A DNA stretch of 64,000 nt from Acridotheres tristis (Eukaryota; Chordata; Aves; Passeriformes; Sturnidae), in contig CM072894.1 of NCBI GenBank assembly GCA_037013685.1, positions 10,927,449-10,991,448 of the forward strand. The letters are read 5' to 3'. This document shows positions 13,001 through 46,671 of the stretch, piece after piece (within the stretch, counting starts at the first letter, position 1; every line of letters starts with the position of its first letter). The translations under genes were made by a program, and so were the position numbers. The notes beneath the pieces were generated by a model, which saw only the letters and a program-made list of their open reading frames with translations, ran no database searches and was not told where the DNA came from.

Positions 13001-14979
13001 GCTGAAGTTGAACGGCTGATGTGAATCTGAAATATCCTGCTAACAATCCCTACCATTGTATGACCAACAGCTTATTCCACTTAACAACACTGAGACTAAC
13101 AGACTGTCACAGTATGACTTTCTTCAGTCTTCAAATTGAGTCATAGCTCCAGGAGGGAGCACCAGTGAAATCCACCCTGCTGCAGAAGGAAGTCTAAGAT
13201 AGGAAACACAACTTCCCAAGACACAGCAGAAACTAACAGGCACCAAAGCCAGTTTCTGTATAGTGATAGAGTAGGATGACCCCTCTCCCTCAGATCATCC
13301 TTTGTAGGATGTATCATGAGCATGACAAACACTAATGAAGTTTAGATAGTGCTGGACACACAAAGATTCTTCACGTGAGTGACAACCCGGCTCAAGCATC
13401 TTATTTGAACCAAAACAGTCCACTCTCTCTGGAACTGCCACTTTCTGTTTGTTTCTTCTAAGTCTGCACAGAAAAAAGAGCAAAACATACCCAGCTCTGA
13501 CATTTTATTGGAGCGTTTGGGAGTCTGGAATGAGTAAACTTCACCACCACTGATATTTGAGCCATTTCCCACTGGATCTGTGAAAAGACATGTTACTCAC
13601 AGCTATTTTAAAAGCACTGATAATATTCCCAACCCAAGAAAGATGGAATGTAACATTTCACTATTTGGCTTTATACTGAAGGTGTTACAAAAAAATATAA
13701 TAAAATTCTAGAATCGTAATCTTCTCTTCTATCTGTTACCACAAGCACAGACACAGCAGATTGAGCCCTCAAAAGCAATTTCACCAACACTGTACAACTC
13801 CAACACTGCAAGAATTTCCTGAAGTCAGAGCTGTGTTAGGTTTTCCTGCTAATACCTTGGGCACATATTCCAAGAGTAGCAACATAGTTCTTCTCTTCCA
13901 GGCTCTCCTGAACTTCATTATCAGAAACATTTTCAAGCTTCTTCACAAATCTCTTCACACTGACACTCAGCTGAGCCTTGTCCTTCCGTACTTTAGTTCC
14001 TAGAATTGCAATAAAAGCTTTAACCTCCTGTTATTTCATTATTTTTATTGCAGTAGTACACAACCACCCGACTTAGAGACCAGGTTCCTGTTATGCAAAT
14101 CGTTAAACAAATTCAAGGCTGAGATGACCTGCTAAAAGAACAGCTGGTCAGTAGCTGACCCTATAGTCATTCATCCCTCCAACACAAATGCTGGCTCCTG
14201 CAGCCCATGAGGGTAAGACACCCATTTCAGCAAAAACCAGCTTCACAGAAATGGGAGAAATGACAGTATTTCACACATTACAGTATCAAATTGCATGCAA
14301 AGCGGATGGTACTTATCAACTCTTTATTTTTCCTAAAGAGGAGCAACTGGAAAAATACTTTGCCCGTAGGCTGTCAGGACACTCATGGGAGAATTTAGGC
14401 TGAGAGCCCTCTGGTGACCGTCCGCATGACCTGCTCAAAGCAGAACCAGCAGTGAAGTCTGAATCGAATGCTCTGTTTTAAGCATCTCCACTAGAAAAAG
14501 TTCACAACCTTAGAAGCAGCCAGAACTGCTGCAAAACACCCCCATGGCATACACCTGGAGCCTCGTTCCGCTTTGACTGCGCGAGAGTTCAACCGCGTCA
14601 GGCCCGAGCAGTTTCCTGGCTCCCTGTGCCGCTGCCCTGGCACCCGGTGCACGCTGCTGGGGGGGAGCTCGAACCGAGAGCTCGTGCTCGCCCCGCCCGC
14701 AGCCTGCCCAGTGCCGGGCTGGGACAGGCACTCCCGGAGGGGTCAAGTGGGGCGGAACGACTCCGGAGGCCTCGTCCTTCTGCGAGACTCTACAGCAGCC
14801 AGCTCGGCTGTTGCAGAGCCCCTTTCCCGGGGGCCGCCGCGGCTGCTAGGACCCCCCTCCGAGCGCCCTGGGCCGGCTGTACCTGTGTCGTCGGCGATGT
14901 GCTTGAGGACGTCCTCGTCGGGCACGAACTTCACCTGCAGGGAGCGGCGGCTGCCGCGCGTCCCCTCAGGCCGGCTCAT
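845..14979 (-). CDS. ORC2: ORC2, origin recognition complex subunit 2 (13 exons in window, 3' end missing)
   Basis: ORC2 is a core subunit of the nuclear origin recognition complex, which loads the MCM helicase at replication origins; its AAA+-like fold does not itself hydrolyse ATP. I assembled 13 minus-strand exons by splice sites and reading phase: 14883-14979, 13856-13999, 13491-13577, 12534-12623, 11397-11428, 10126-10183, 9051-9235, 8349-8447, 6642-6751, 3762-3894, 3333-3429, 2091-2237 and 845-1016. Together they are 1451 nt, 483 codons plus two bases, with no internal stop. Human ORC2 is 577 aa and about 88 residues follow this point, so length agrees. Residues 1-270 are a charged, probably disordered N-terminus with TP motifs and an acidic run (about 187-196). 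From about 275 the AAA+-like domain follows, with [10 protein letters not shown] at the degenerate Walker A position and [13 protein letters not shown] further on. The terminal winged-helix part, stop codon and 3' UTR lie beyond the left edge. Confidence 0.97.
1017..3332 (-). other. ORC2: ORC2 introns 12 and 11 (interrupted by exon 12)
   Basis: Positions 1017-2090 and 2238-3332 are unique-looking AT-rich intron. I see no repeat, RNA gene or extra exon in them. Confidence 0.7.
2091..2237 (-). CDS. ORC2: ORC2 coding exon 12
   Basis: Acceptor CCTTGCAG, donor GTGAGT, phase 1 to 1. It encodes [20 protein letters not shown], then [20 protein letters not shown], the central beta-strand and sensor region of the AAA+-like fold. 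Confidence 0.97.
3333..3429 (-). CDS. ORC2: ORC2 coding exon 11
   Basis: Acceptor TTTTTCAG, donor GTAAAA, phase 0 to 1. It encodes [20 protein letters not shown] and then [12 protein letters not shown], close to the human sequence. Confidence 0.97.
3762..3894 (-). CDS. ORC2: ORC2 coding exon 10 (AAA+-like core)
   Basis: Acceptor CTTCTGCAG, donor GTGAGT, phase 2 to 0. It encodes [20 protein letters not shown] and then [14 protein letters not shown]. The Walker A position reads GLGSKRD and lacks the canonical GK[S/T], as expected for ORC2. Confidence 0.97.
4426..5640. mobile_element. Possible LTR-type interspersed repeat
   Basis: The stretch differs in texture from the flanking intron. It starts TGTAAAGACCC, carries a TATA-like CCCTATAAAAG (4753-4763), and contains a diverged direct repeat (about 772-794 and 856-878 in 4.7-4.9 kb, each with GAGCTCTC). 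Further on are a perfect 13-bp inverted repeat (5302-5331) and a pyrimidine-rich tail. I recognise no protein in it. LTR identity and both borders are guesses; two abutting elements are also possible. Confidence 0.35.
5302..5331. repeat. Perfect 13-bp inverted repeat, 4-nt loop
   Basis: ATCTCATCAGCTG (5302-5314) and CAGCTGATGAGAT (5319-5331) are exact reverse complements around AACA. It lies inside the suspected LTR-like repeat of ORC2 intron 9. Confidence 0.9.
6642..6751 (-). CDS. ORC2: ORC2 coding exon 9
   Basis: Acceptor CAACACAG, donor GTAAGT, phase 0 to 2. It encodes [20 protein letters not shown] and then [16 protein letters not shown], leading into the AAA+-like domain (human FHKWMLQLHLGF). 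Confidence 0.95.
6752..9050 (-). other. ORC2: ORC2 introns 8 and 7 (interrupted by exon 8)
   Basis: Positions 6752-8348 and 8448-9050 show nothing beyond ordinary intron. Confidence 0.65.
8349..8447 (-). CDS. ORC2: ORC2 coding exon 8
   Basis: Acceptor TTTTATAG, donor GTAAAG, phase 0 to 0. It encodes [20 protein letters not shown] followed by [11 protein letters not shown], almost identical to human ORC2. Confidence 0.97.
9051..9235 (-). CDS. ORC2: ORC2 coding exon 7 (acidic linker)
   Basis: Acceptor CTAG, donor GTGAGT, phase 1 to 0. It encodes [20 protein letters not shown] then [28 protein letters not shown] is identical to human ORC2. T206 in TPAK corresponds to the human T226 region (ETPSK), the second known CDK site. 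Confidence 0.96.
10126..10183 (-). CDS. ORC2: ORC2 coding exon 6
   Basis: Acceptor TGTTCCAG, donor GTAAAG, phase 0 to 1. It encodes [19 protein letters not shown], clearly the counterpart of human KSEFLSTAPRSLRKRL, a basic conserved patch. Confidence 0.95.
11397..11428 (-). CDS. ORC2: ORC2 coding exon 5 (32-nt small exon)
   Basis: A 32-nt exon between acceptor TTTTCAG and donor GTGAGT, phase 1 to 0. It encodes [11 protein letters not shown] with the borrowed first base, matching human KGHSASDKVQPK in position. Without this exon the flanking exons would not stay in frame, which supports it being constitutive. Confidence 0.88.
12534..12623 (-). CDS. ORC2: ORC2 coding exon 4
   Basis: Acceptor TTTCCTACAG, donor GTAAGT, phase 1 to 1. 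It encodes [18 protein letters not shown] and onward to KTPQSS. T116 in TPER is at the same number and context as human T116 (SELAKTPQK), a known CDK target. Confidence 0.94.
13491..13577 (-). CDS. ORC2: ORC2 coding exon 3
   Basis: Acceptor TTTCACAG, donor GTATGT, phase 1 to 1. It encodes [19 protein letters not shown], the counterpart of human GGNKVYSFQNRKHSEKM. T99 sits in a TPKR motif that matches the CDK consensus. Confidence 0.94.
13856..13999 (-). CDS. ORC2: ORC2 coding exon 2
   Basis: Acceptor CTAG, donor GTATTAG, phase 1 to phase 1. It encodes a basic stretch ([20 protein letters not shown]) and [10 protein letters not shown], collinear with the corresponding human segment. This is the less conserved N-terminal region of ORC2. 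Confidence 0.92.
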
Positions 14980-15415
14980 GGCGGCGCCCGTCACGTGGGC
15001 GCGGCCCCGCCGCCGGGGGGCGCTGCCGCCGGGGGGCGCGGACCGGCGCCACCTCACCCGTCACCTCAGCCCTCACGGCGCCGTTCCTGCGGGACCGGGG
15101 TCCCGCCCGCTCCCCGCGCCCCCGGCAGAGGCGGCGGCAGCAGGAGGCGGAACCGGGATCACGTGCCAGCCAGTGGTAGTCCCGCGGCCCACCCCGCGGC
15201 AGCCAACCCGGGCGCCGTGCCTCGAGTGACCCGTGCTACGGCCAACCGGAGCCCCGCTCCCAGCCCGCCTCGGCCGCAGGGCGGGACTTCCGCCGCGGGC
15301 ACGCGCGCGGCCCCCGGGCTCGTGCCCGGGGTCGCTGTGGCGACGCGAAGCCGCCGCGAGCCCCGTGCCGGGAGAGCGCGGCCCCGCCCGCTCCCCCTCA
15401 CACAACAACCCTCAC
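14570..15415 (-). promoter_or_regulatory. ORC2: CpG island, ORC2 promoter and first exon
   Basis: About 850 bp that is GC-rich with frequent CpG, in an otherwise AT-rich window. It covers ORC2 exon 1, the start of intron 1 and about 430 bp upstream. Two TCACGTG E-boxes lie at 14991-14997 (12 bp before the ATG) and 15159-15165. An ETS-like ACTTCCG occurs near 15286. I see no TATA box, which fits a housekeeping CpG-island promoter. The transcription start cannot be placed from sequence alone; the lower E-box may be in the 5' UTR. Confidence 0.85.
14883..14979 (-). CDS. ORC2: ORC2 coding exon 1 (start codon)
   Basis: The ATG at 14979-14977 is preceded by GCCGCC, an excellent Kozak context, and is the first codon of [15 protein letters not shown] followed by [13 protein letters not shown], which resembles the human ORC2 start (VHFVGDDDVLNHI). 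The exon ends with GACACAG followed by donor GTACAG (phase 1). It lies inside the CpG island. Confidence 0.93.
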
Positions 15416-15484
15416 AGCCCCCATCACACATTGAAAAACCAGCAATTCACAAAATATTCATTTCTGTTCAGAAACAGCACGATA

Positions 15485-15490
15485 TTTATT
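15485..15490 (-). terminator. HYCC2: HYCC2 polyadenylation signal (AATAAA)
   Basis: AATAAA on the minus strand. Upstream in the transcript is a UA-rich run (15509-15525). Downstream, at about 15370-15450, is a strongly GU/G-rich tract (TGTGTGATGGGGG, GGGTTGTTGTGTG), the usual downstream element, so cleavage is expected near 15455-15475. Just beyond it the ORC2 CpG island begins. Confidence 0.75.
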
Positions 15491-15508
15491 TAACATCTTT
15501 ATATATTT

Positions 15509-15525
15509 ATATATATATATATATA
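15509..15525. repeat. (AT)n microsatellite
   Basis: Seventeen bases of alternating AT, about 20 bp upstream (in transcript sense) of the HYCC2 poly(A) signal. Confidence 0.95.
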
Positions 15526-16470
15526 ATTTTTTTCTGCATTGCAGATTGTGTCGAGTTTTATACATCTCTATTTACAATGATTTAAAATAATTATATTTCT
15601 TCTCTGGCAGGTATTTACAAAGTCAATAGTAACTACATTTCACATTTCAACAAGTCAACAGCATGAACCAGCTCAGTAAGACAGTTAAGATAATGGCTTA
15701 CATGCACCAAGAACATGATCTTCGATACGTGCCTTCTTCAGGACTAAGAATGAAGACTTTCCCTGGTCCCCAGGTTAAAGGACATCATACAGCAGAGGTC
15801 ACGGTTTTAAAAACCTGTTTGATTTAGTCCTTCGGTACCGAATCTCGAACGTCTGGGGTTCACACCAGCAAGCAGGGCTGTGCTGGTCAAGAGGGGCTCC
15901 CACCACCAATCCGTGTCCTTTCACCCAGCCTGTGTGCCCACAACAAGTGGCCTACGTGCTGCTTATGCTCCTTTCTATGAGATTACACAATGCTAAAGTA
16001 GTAAAAATCCTCAGAAACCTTAGTTCAGAGAAACAAACCTGGTATGACGAAAAAAGTAAGAAAATAACCTTTTAACCCTTGCAGAATGTTTCTTTTTGCT
16101 AGTAAAACAGAGAGCAAGTCCTGTATTCTTACAAGGACAAAAACAGATCAAAAAACTCATCGTCAAGTACAGGAATTACAAATTTAAAAAAATGCAGCAT
16201 GGGGTACATATCAATTTAGTTGTTGGGGTCTTTTAATAGCAAATAAAAGCTACCATAGTAAATCTAAAATGTATTAAGAGTAGCTGATTATTAAAAATCT
16301 TTATTAGCTTTTTCCTGGAATCTTCAGTATGAAAAAAGTGTTAAATAGCTCTGTTTTATTTAATCATATGCTATTTGTCCATAAATAACCAGCTAGTAAT
16401 ATCCACCCCTAAAGTATGTACTATGTGCAAGAAAACAGAAGTCTTGTTTCAAAGTAATCATTGAACACTG

Positions 16471-16497
16471 ACACACACACACACACACACCACACAC
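16471..16497. repeat. (CA)n microsatellite in HYCC2 3' UTR
   Basis: Ten AC units followed by CACACAC; on the transcript it is a UG repeat. Confidence 0.95.
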
Positions 16498-19400
16498 CCC
16501 AGTAATAGGAATCTATTGATACTTTGACATGTTGATTTATCCTGAGTGATTGTTAACTCACGTCTACTGTATACTTGAAGCCACAAAGTTTTTACTACTT
16601 GCATTTTTCATAAACTAATAACATGAAATTCTAGCACAACAACAGTAACTGTCTGAACAGAAAGAACAGTGTCAATAGCCAGTATTTCTGTTACTCCCAA
16701 GTACTTGTTTCAGAACTAAAGGTAAAAAAGGTTGCTCTATTTTTTCTGTTTTGTGATCAGTTCTGGGGAGGATGAGGACTCAAACACGTAGGATTCACTA
16801 TTGATTTGTAGGAAGTTTCTATGACAAAGCACCATAGAGACACTTTACCAGCAGATACTTCTAAATAGAAATCTCTCCTGACCATTTTACCCTCTAAAAT
16901 CAAAACCTGCGAGAATTCTAAACCACATTTTAAAGCTATTTAAATTTTGACTCTTGAATAGATTATTAATCACACTTTAAGAAGTTGTATCAGAATGCAG
17001 ATAGTCTTCTTTAAAACCGCATAAATCTTACAGACTGTAAAACACCGGGGGCTCCCAACCAAGTAGCTGGTCAATGAAACTTGATCTTGTCACTTTGCTC
17101 ATCATGCACAAGCTAAAATGCAGGGCAACGTTTTACTGTACAGATACAAAGTTTTCATATACATCTGTTCCCATCAACAGCTCCTCACAGTAAAACCTTA
17201 GTAATCCTTTATGATAAAAGGGATAATTTATGGACCCATTTTAAATTCAGTTGGTCCCTCAGATACTACCTTCGTTAAAATCTGATGAACACAGTAAAAA
17301 AAAAAATTCAGGGAGAGGTATAGCCTAGAGAAAAAGAAATAAAAGGATGGAAACAAAAATTGTATATTTTTTTCATTAAATCTCAAATACAGATTATTAA
17401 AATGGGATGGATTTTTACTAAATCCTTTTTTTGAAGCTGATAGGTACCCTTAAGACTTGCACAGCTTACTTCTAAACTTTTAATACCACAGGCCTTGACA
17501 CTTGACAAACTTACTAGGCAAGTTTATCTAAAACGGTTGGCTGTTGTTTTAAAATCTTGTTCCAAGATTTATTTTAAATAAAATGTCATCATGACTATGT
17601 GGAAAACCTCGTAAGTATCAGTCTTGCAAAATCTACTTATTATTTTTAGGAACAAACCAAGTTGCTCACAGCTCACCATCACCTTCCACCACTGTGGAAG
17701 AGGCAGGCAAGTATTTTGTCTCTTCAGCTGGTCATGACAGAAATTTTGACAGACTGATACATGTATTCACTAACACAACACTCATGTCATGATTTTACTA
17801 CCCTGAATCACCTATGGAAAAGCTTTAAATGGCAAAGTTTATCCAAGTTCCAGTGAGGAAAAACAAAAATAATGAACAGAGATTAAGGCCCCTATGCTAG
17901 AAACAAAGAGCATTTAAAATACTGAAGAAAATATAAAATATTGAAAAATTATATAAATCAAGAATGTGATGCAAGTACAGAAGATCTGGATTGTTTGCTT
18001 AGCATGCTTGAAAAGGAGTGATATTTTGCAACGTTAATCCTGCAATTATCTTAAACAAGAAACTGAAATAAAAGAGGCACATTTACTCTTCTGAAACTAT
18101 TCCTATGATATAAATGCTTGTTACAAATGACACCTAGCTAATGGCTTTAATGTTATATTAAACATGCCAAGGTAGCAATGTATTTGGCAATGAGAGAATT
18201 TAAAGATGAGATTATTAGACCTACTAACATCAAAGTATTTTTGTTTTGTGTGCAGTAAATACATTTCATTCAAACATATTCCATTATATTTTCCACACCT
18301 CCTCTAGGATTATGAGCATAGTACCTATACTGTACAGCTTGATTTTTATGATTTTATTCAAAAAGTTATTACTGATTCTTAGTCTTCAAATTAATTTCAA
18401 TTTGTAAGCCAAGATAAACAAAAATGTCTGGTTTGTGACCCAGGTTAAAATGCTGAACACTTAAAGGAGATAGGCATTGGTTCATGATAAAATAGGACAA
18501 GTTCAAACTCTTAGGTTAAAATACAGCCATAGCATAGAATTATCTCTTCCAAAATTAATTTTTCAAAATATAATTCTCTGAACATGTTATACATTAAATA
18601 TTGAGGAAAATTTCCCTGGAGCTACAGTTTTCCAAGAACACTAATAAACTTCATTAAAGAAGTAAAACAAACCACATAGTATTTGAAGACAAAAAGCAGA
18701 GTTGGGGTCACCTTACTGCAGAGTAGCTTTACCACCACAAAGATGCAGGTTCCCCCTTAATCTTGAAAAATACGTTCCTATTTACATACAGTATACACAC
18801 AGTTGAGGCAATTGATTGTCAACACGTGACAAATGTATGTACCTACTCACACACAAGTAAACCTCACATGGTGAGAAAAAACCCTGTCCCAGTAAACTCC
18901 AGTATTCATAAGTAGTGCAAATAAATACTTTGTCAGAAAACACCTTTTTTTTTTTTCCTCACTATTTTGATGACTTTAATTATGTTAAAGCTAGCAGGAG
19001 TATGTTGGAAATGCATTTAAGACCAACACACTTGCAAACTACAAATACTAGATCTAATGCTTACTGGCTGCAACATGATGTTCAGCATTACAGAATGAAG
19101 TATGCTGCTAAAAAACTTCAAATTCACATCAGAAAGGGTGTTCAAAGAAATTTGCACTTAAAATGGACAGTGATACGGAAGTATCAATTTTATGAAATTT
19201 TCCAAATGAAAACTAAAGGGACAATACAGCCATTTAAATGGTCATCTTGCAACATTAATTTTAATAGGTATTTTTACTTCATCACTTTGCTCTCTGCAGA
19301 ATGAAAATATGGTTCACCTTTCAGCCAAAAAGCTGCTCACAATAAATCCCTGAAAAGGATAATCAAGCTAGAGTTTACAATACCAACATTTTGCATTTTC

Positions 19401-22400
19401 TTAAAATTACGAAGTCCAAATAAATGAGTTGCAAAATGGCAGAATACTGTGATGTGCATCAAGGAATATTTCATTTTTTGCTACTGAAGTATATGTATAC
19501 ATCAGAGTATAGAATCTACCCTTCCTCACCTAAGAACTGCAAGTATGTGCATGCATGAACACACATGGAGGGAAAAAACATAGTGTTCTGCTTCTTGTCC
19601 TTTTATAATGCTGCAGTTGCACTCAAACAGTGCAGAAATCTAAATCTAGTGCCTCGAGTACCAAATGTTCTAAAAGAAGAGACAGTAGAATGAATTTAGG
19701 ATGAGGTTTGATTTAAGTCTAAACATTTGTCACAGGTGTCAGAAAATTTAAGCATATTTTGTACTTTGTTTAGCATTTAGCATATATAATCAGAAACCCA
19801 ACAGATTATTCCCTCCACCCATATCCCAGACACTTTTAATTTTATTTCTGCCACAGCACTTTGGAATGTACTGAACATAGTGTATAAAGATTTGCTATGA
19901 TCTTGACACACCTTAGCATAGTCTGAGACACGTCTAGAAGCATTAATGATAAACGTGATGCACAGCACTGCAGAGCCTGGTATTACAGCTGGTTTGTAGA
20001 TACCTGTGATGACCTGATTTGTAAGGTAAATGTTCAACAGTACTTGGCTGGAAAACAACAAAACAAGCTCCCACAACTGAAACACTGCACTAAAAGGGCA
20101 ATTTGTGAGAAGTCACAGATGTACCACATCAGCACATAGAAAACCATTTTTTTACAGGGATAAATCTGACCTCTTTTTAAAAGACTGATATGGAGTAGGT
20201 ATACATACACAAGAACAAATCAAAATACAATGAATGAAAGAAACATAACAAAAGGCACATGATCAAAATGAGAAGTGTAAAGGTATTTTAAAGGTAATTT
20301 GATTGGGGTGTTTGCCAATTTCACATGTCCATTTGACTTCCCTATCTGAAGCCAGTAAAGCTGTCTCACTTTGCTGAAATAGTTTCCAAGTGTGGGACCC
20401 CACACAAAAATATAGCTTTTAAGAAAAGGTTGTAAAATTTGACCTGATATCAATTTAAGTGTCCTAAAACTTCTAGATGAATGCATCTAATGACAAATAT
20501 AGAAAGTAGAGAACATTGCTAGTGAACAACTTTACTTTTTAAAATACTAAAATTAAGTATTTCTTAGAAAATTAGCTGACACTCCTGACCTTTTCTTTCC
20601 CAGATACTTTAGCAAATTTCCTTTGTGATAGTCTACAAAGTATAAACTTGGTACTTCCAGTCATGACTTACCATTTGTCTCCACTAGGAAAATTTTGTCT
20701 TATAATGAAGAGTTTAACCATATACAGCTTTTGACATTTTTACAAAAATGCAAGCCTTGTACTTCATCTCAGCTTTGCCTTAGTTCCATCTGTGCATGAC
20801 TGGTGGTCCTTAAAAATTAACTTCCATTTGGAAGCCATCAGTTTTTCCTTCTGATAAGTCTATTTACTCTTTACCTGAATTTCTACATCAGTGCCACTGA
20901 ATTCACTTTATGAATGCATGATATGAAGACTAGGCTACCAAAGTGATTCATCAAACCATAAAAAAACTTCAAATATTTTAATGAATTTTAATGTAAATTT
21001 GAAAAAAAAATCTGAAATAAAGCTTAAAAAAAATCCCCACCAAAATCAACTATCAGCAATACCACACTATGTCATCCATTGTTCTGAATATCTTAAAGTC
21101 TATCAAAGAGAACCTGCTGTTTGTAACTGCTTACATTTATCCTTCACAGTGACAGTGAAACCAAAGTGCCCACATAAAAATGGTAACTCTTTCCTGCAGG
21201 TTTACAGTTTGTAAACTTCCAGATATCATACAGGACTTAAGCAGAGAGGATGAACCTTCCCCTTCTATATCAATCCAAAAAGAGATACAGAGAGATGGAG
21301 AGAGAATGCCAAACATTCTCCAGTGTAACCAGAAATGTGCTTCCAAGCAGTGTCCTCTAACATATGTACCAGCCAGTGCCCACACACCAGTCATATACAT
21401 TCGAGGCTTGGCTCAATGGCATGAGTTCTGCATTTTCTAGAGTAGGGTAAATGCACAAAAATAAGAGTCAAAAAAACTCAAAAGATTATATATACCAAGG
21501 CAATGAAGTGTGAACCTTCTGGGGAAAAAAAGAAGACTGTTGGTACCCCTTTGCACAAATGGCATTGTTAGAAAAGCGTTTCACATTGAAGCTTCAGTGC
21601 TTCTGGCAAACTATTGTCTCTATCCCTGAGACAGCACCTTGAGAGTATGGTCTGTCTGGACTGCAGGATTCCTCAAATGACTCCATCATTGAATTCAGGG
21701 ACATTGAGAAAGCAGCTGAAAGGGGTGGGGGTATCCCAACAGCCATGACACAAAAGACAGCAGCCTGAGAAATACTCTTTACCCGAATACACCTTTTGGT
21801 GATCAGCACCTCACAACAACAACAGCAACAACAGAAATGAAGCAGAGCTAGTCATTATTTCCTGGGAAAGTAGTGTTTCCTTCCCACTTACAAACCAAAT
21901 TGCTTTAACAGCATGGTGGTGTCTAACTTTTAGTCTAAATGCAGAATGACCCTGTGTCCTGGAGGGGAAGACATGTAACATTACAAATGGCTACAACGCC
22001 ATCCAGAAGTGCATTGTAACCTACATTATCAACCTAGAATCCTCTCTCCGAGGGAAAACAGCTTCTTAATACGCATGTCTCAGTTGCTGAACATCAAAAG
22101 CTTCTGGGATGAGAGACTGGGAGCAGTCAAGAAAGAACTACCCTCATTTTAATGAAAAAAGTGCTGTAGGCAGCCAGGAGCAGCAATGACAATCCCCTCC
22201 CCAGAATTGATTGCACAGACTCAGAGAGGTCCAAAGTCACACTAGAATCTCTGAGGCACTCCTGGTTCTGAGAAAGACAAGTCAGGATCCAGTAGTCTTT
22301 GCAGTACTGTAGACCGAGAAAACAAACCCGTTTCTATTTCTTAACAAAGCCAAAGCATCATCTCATAGGGATCACATTCACCATTTCTGCCGGTGTCTCC

Positions 22401-22710
22401 AGTCTCACAGTGTTGAAATGGGACTGATCAGCCTACGATGGATTGCACATCACCCAAGGAGAAAGGAAGGCATGGAAAAAGGCATACAGTACATTATATA
22501 CTGCTTCACAACCATGTTTACAAGGGGAAGGAGGATGAAGGTGAGGGAAGAATTATTGCTGTTTCAGTAATACAGTATGATAGCTAAAACAAATCAAACG
22601 AGATCACAACAGTCAGTATTTTCACACTGTGGGATGATGGTTCATGTTCTGCCTAAGGATGAACTTGTCAGGGATTAAGGGGGAAGGACTACTAAGGAAG
22701 GGAGTCAAAG

Positions 22711-45776
<23,066 letters not shown>

Positions 45777-46654
45777 TTTCTTACTTCTTTTGCTTCTCTC
45801 TTACCTTCAGAAGAAAAAAAAAGTTAAATATTAGTCATGGTAAGAAAATTTAAGTTTTTTTACAATCCTACCCAATGAAAAGTTGTTAATATATTTCCAA
45901 TAGAATTATACAATACAAAACAATTGAAAAGTTGCATTTTGGACCATCAGTCCCATTACTTAAGAGCAATTTAACTGTTTGCTTAGTCTAAAATGCTGTG
46001 CATAAATGGGGAAGAAGGAAAAAGCAGGATTCAGTGCTTCAGTCTTTCAGTGTTTTGAACATTATTTAGGTTCAACAAAAAAATGACATGTTTGACAGAG
46101 AAGTTACATCATGGAAGTCCTACAAAAAATGACCTTTTAATAGGCAGACTACATGACTAGAATCACCAATTGTCTTCTCAGAATTTACTTGTTTTGAGTT
46201 CTGAAAGATTAGTATTTAAGAAGGATCAGTATTTGTTAAACAAGAAGTAAAATAAGATAAAAGGCTTCCCAACACATTTCTTGAGTTAATGTATCATTTT
46301 TTTCAATGGCCCTTGGCAGGAAGTCATTAAGAGAATACCAACTCTCTTGAGGGTAAGGAACTGCTTCAGATTTCTAAAGCATTTTTAAACATCCTAAAAT
46401 ACAACAAATTCAGAAACAACATTAATTTAAATTCAAGTAACACCTGAGTGACTTATTTCAGCAGAAACACTGAAAAATAATTCTGTAAAATAAGAGAACA
46501 ACTAATTAGATCTCTGCAAACAAAAGTTTACAATGACATCCTTTGTGATATAGGGAAACAGATACCATGTCAGAGTGAGCTATGTATAGAATCTAATTTA
46601 AAACATCATAGTGTATGCTACAGAAGAACCTGAGTTCTAGTTTAGTCTGTCTAG

Positions 46655-46671
46655 AAAAAAAAAAAAAAAAA
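46655..46671. repeat. A17 homopolymer
   Basis: Seventeen A in a row; no retrogene body was seen upstream of it. Confidence 0.95.

Larger units (their letters stand above)
12624..14882 (-). other. ORC2: ORC2 introns 3, 2 and 1 (interrupted by exons 3 and 2)
   Basis: Positions 12624-13490, 13578-13855 and 14000-14882. From about 14570 rightward the intron 1 sequence rises sharply in GC and CpG and is part of the promoter island. Confidence 0.7.
15465..22710 (-). other. HYCC2: HYCC2 3' UTR, about 7.2 kb
   Basis: From the HYCC2 stop codon at 22711-22713 to the signal at 15485 the sequence is AT-rich, nearly repeat-free and has no convincing coding potential in either strand, as expected for a long continuous 3' UTR. 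Several other AATAAA or near-signals occur along it, so shorter forms are likely. It includes a (CA)n tract (UG repeat in the mRNA) at 16471-16497 and a (TA)n run at 15509-15525. The end point is inferred from the poly(A) signal context; I cannot exclude that the common 3' end is more proximal. Confidence 0.7.

Noticed and set aside
14573..15585. Long plus-strand open frames (up to 319 aa) and minus-strand shadows across the GC-rich island
   Set aside because: High GC removes stop codons by chance. The peptides are Pro/Arg/Ala/Gly-rich without domains, and the region is explained by ORC2 exon 1 and its CpG island.
18915..19304. 129-aa plus-strand open frame
   Set aside because: Lies antisense in the HYCC2 3' UTR and resembles nothing I know.
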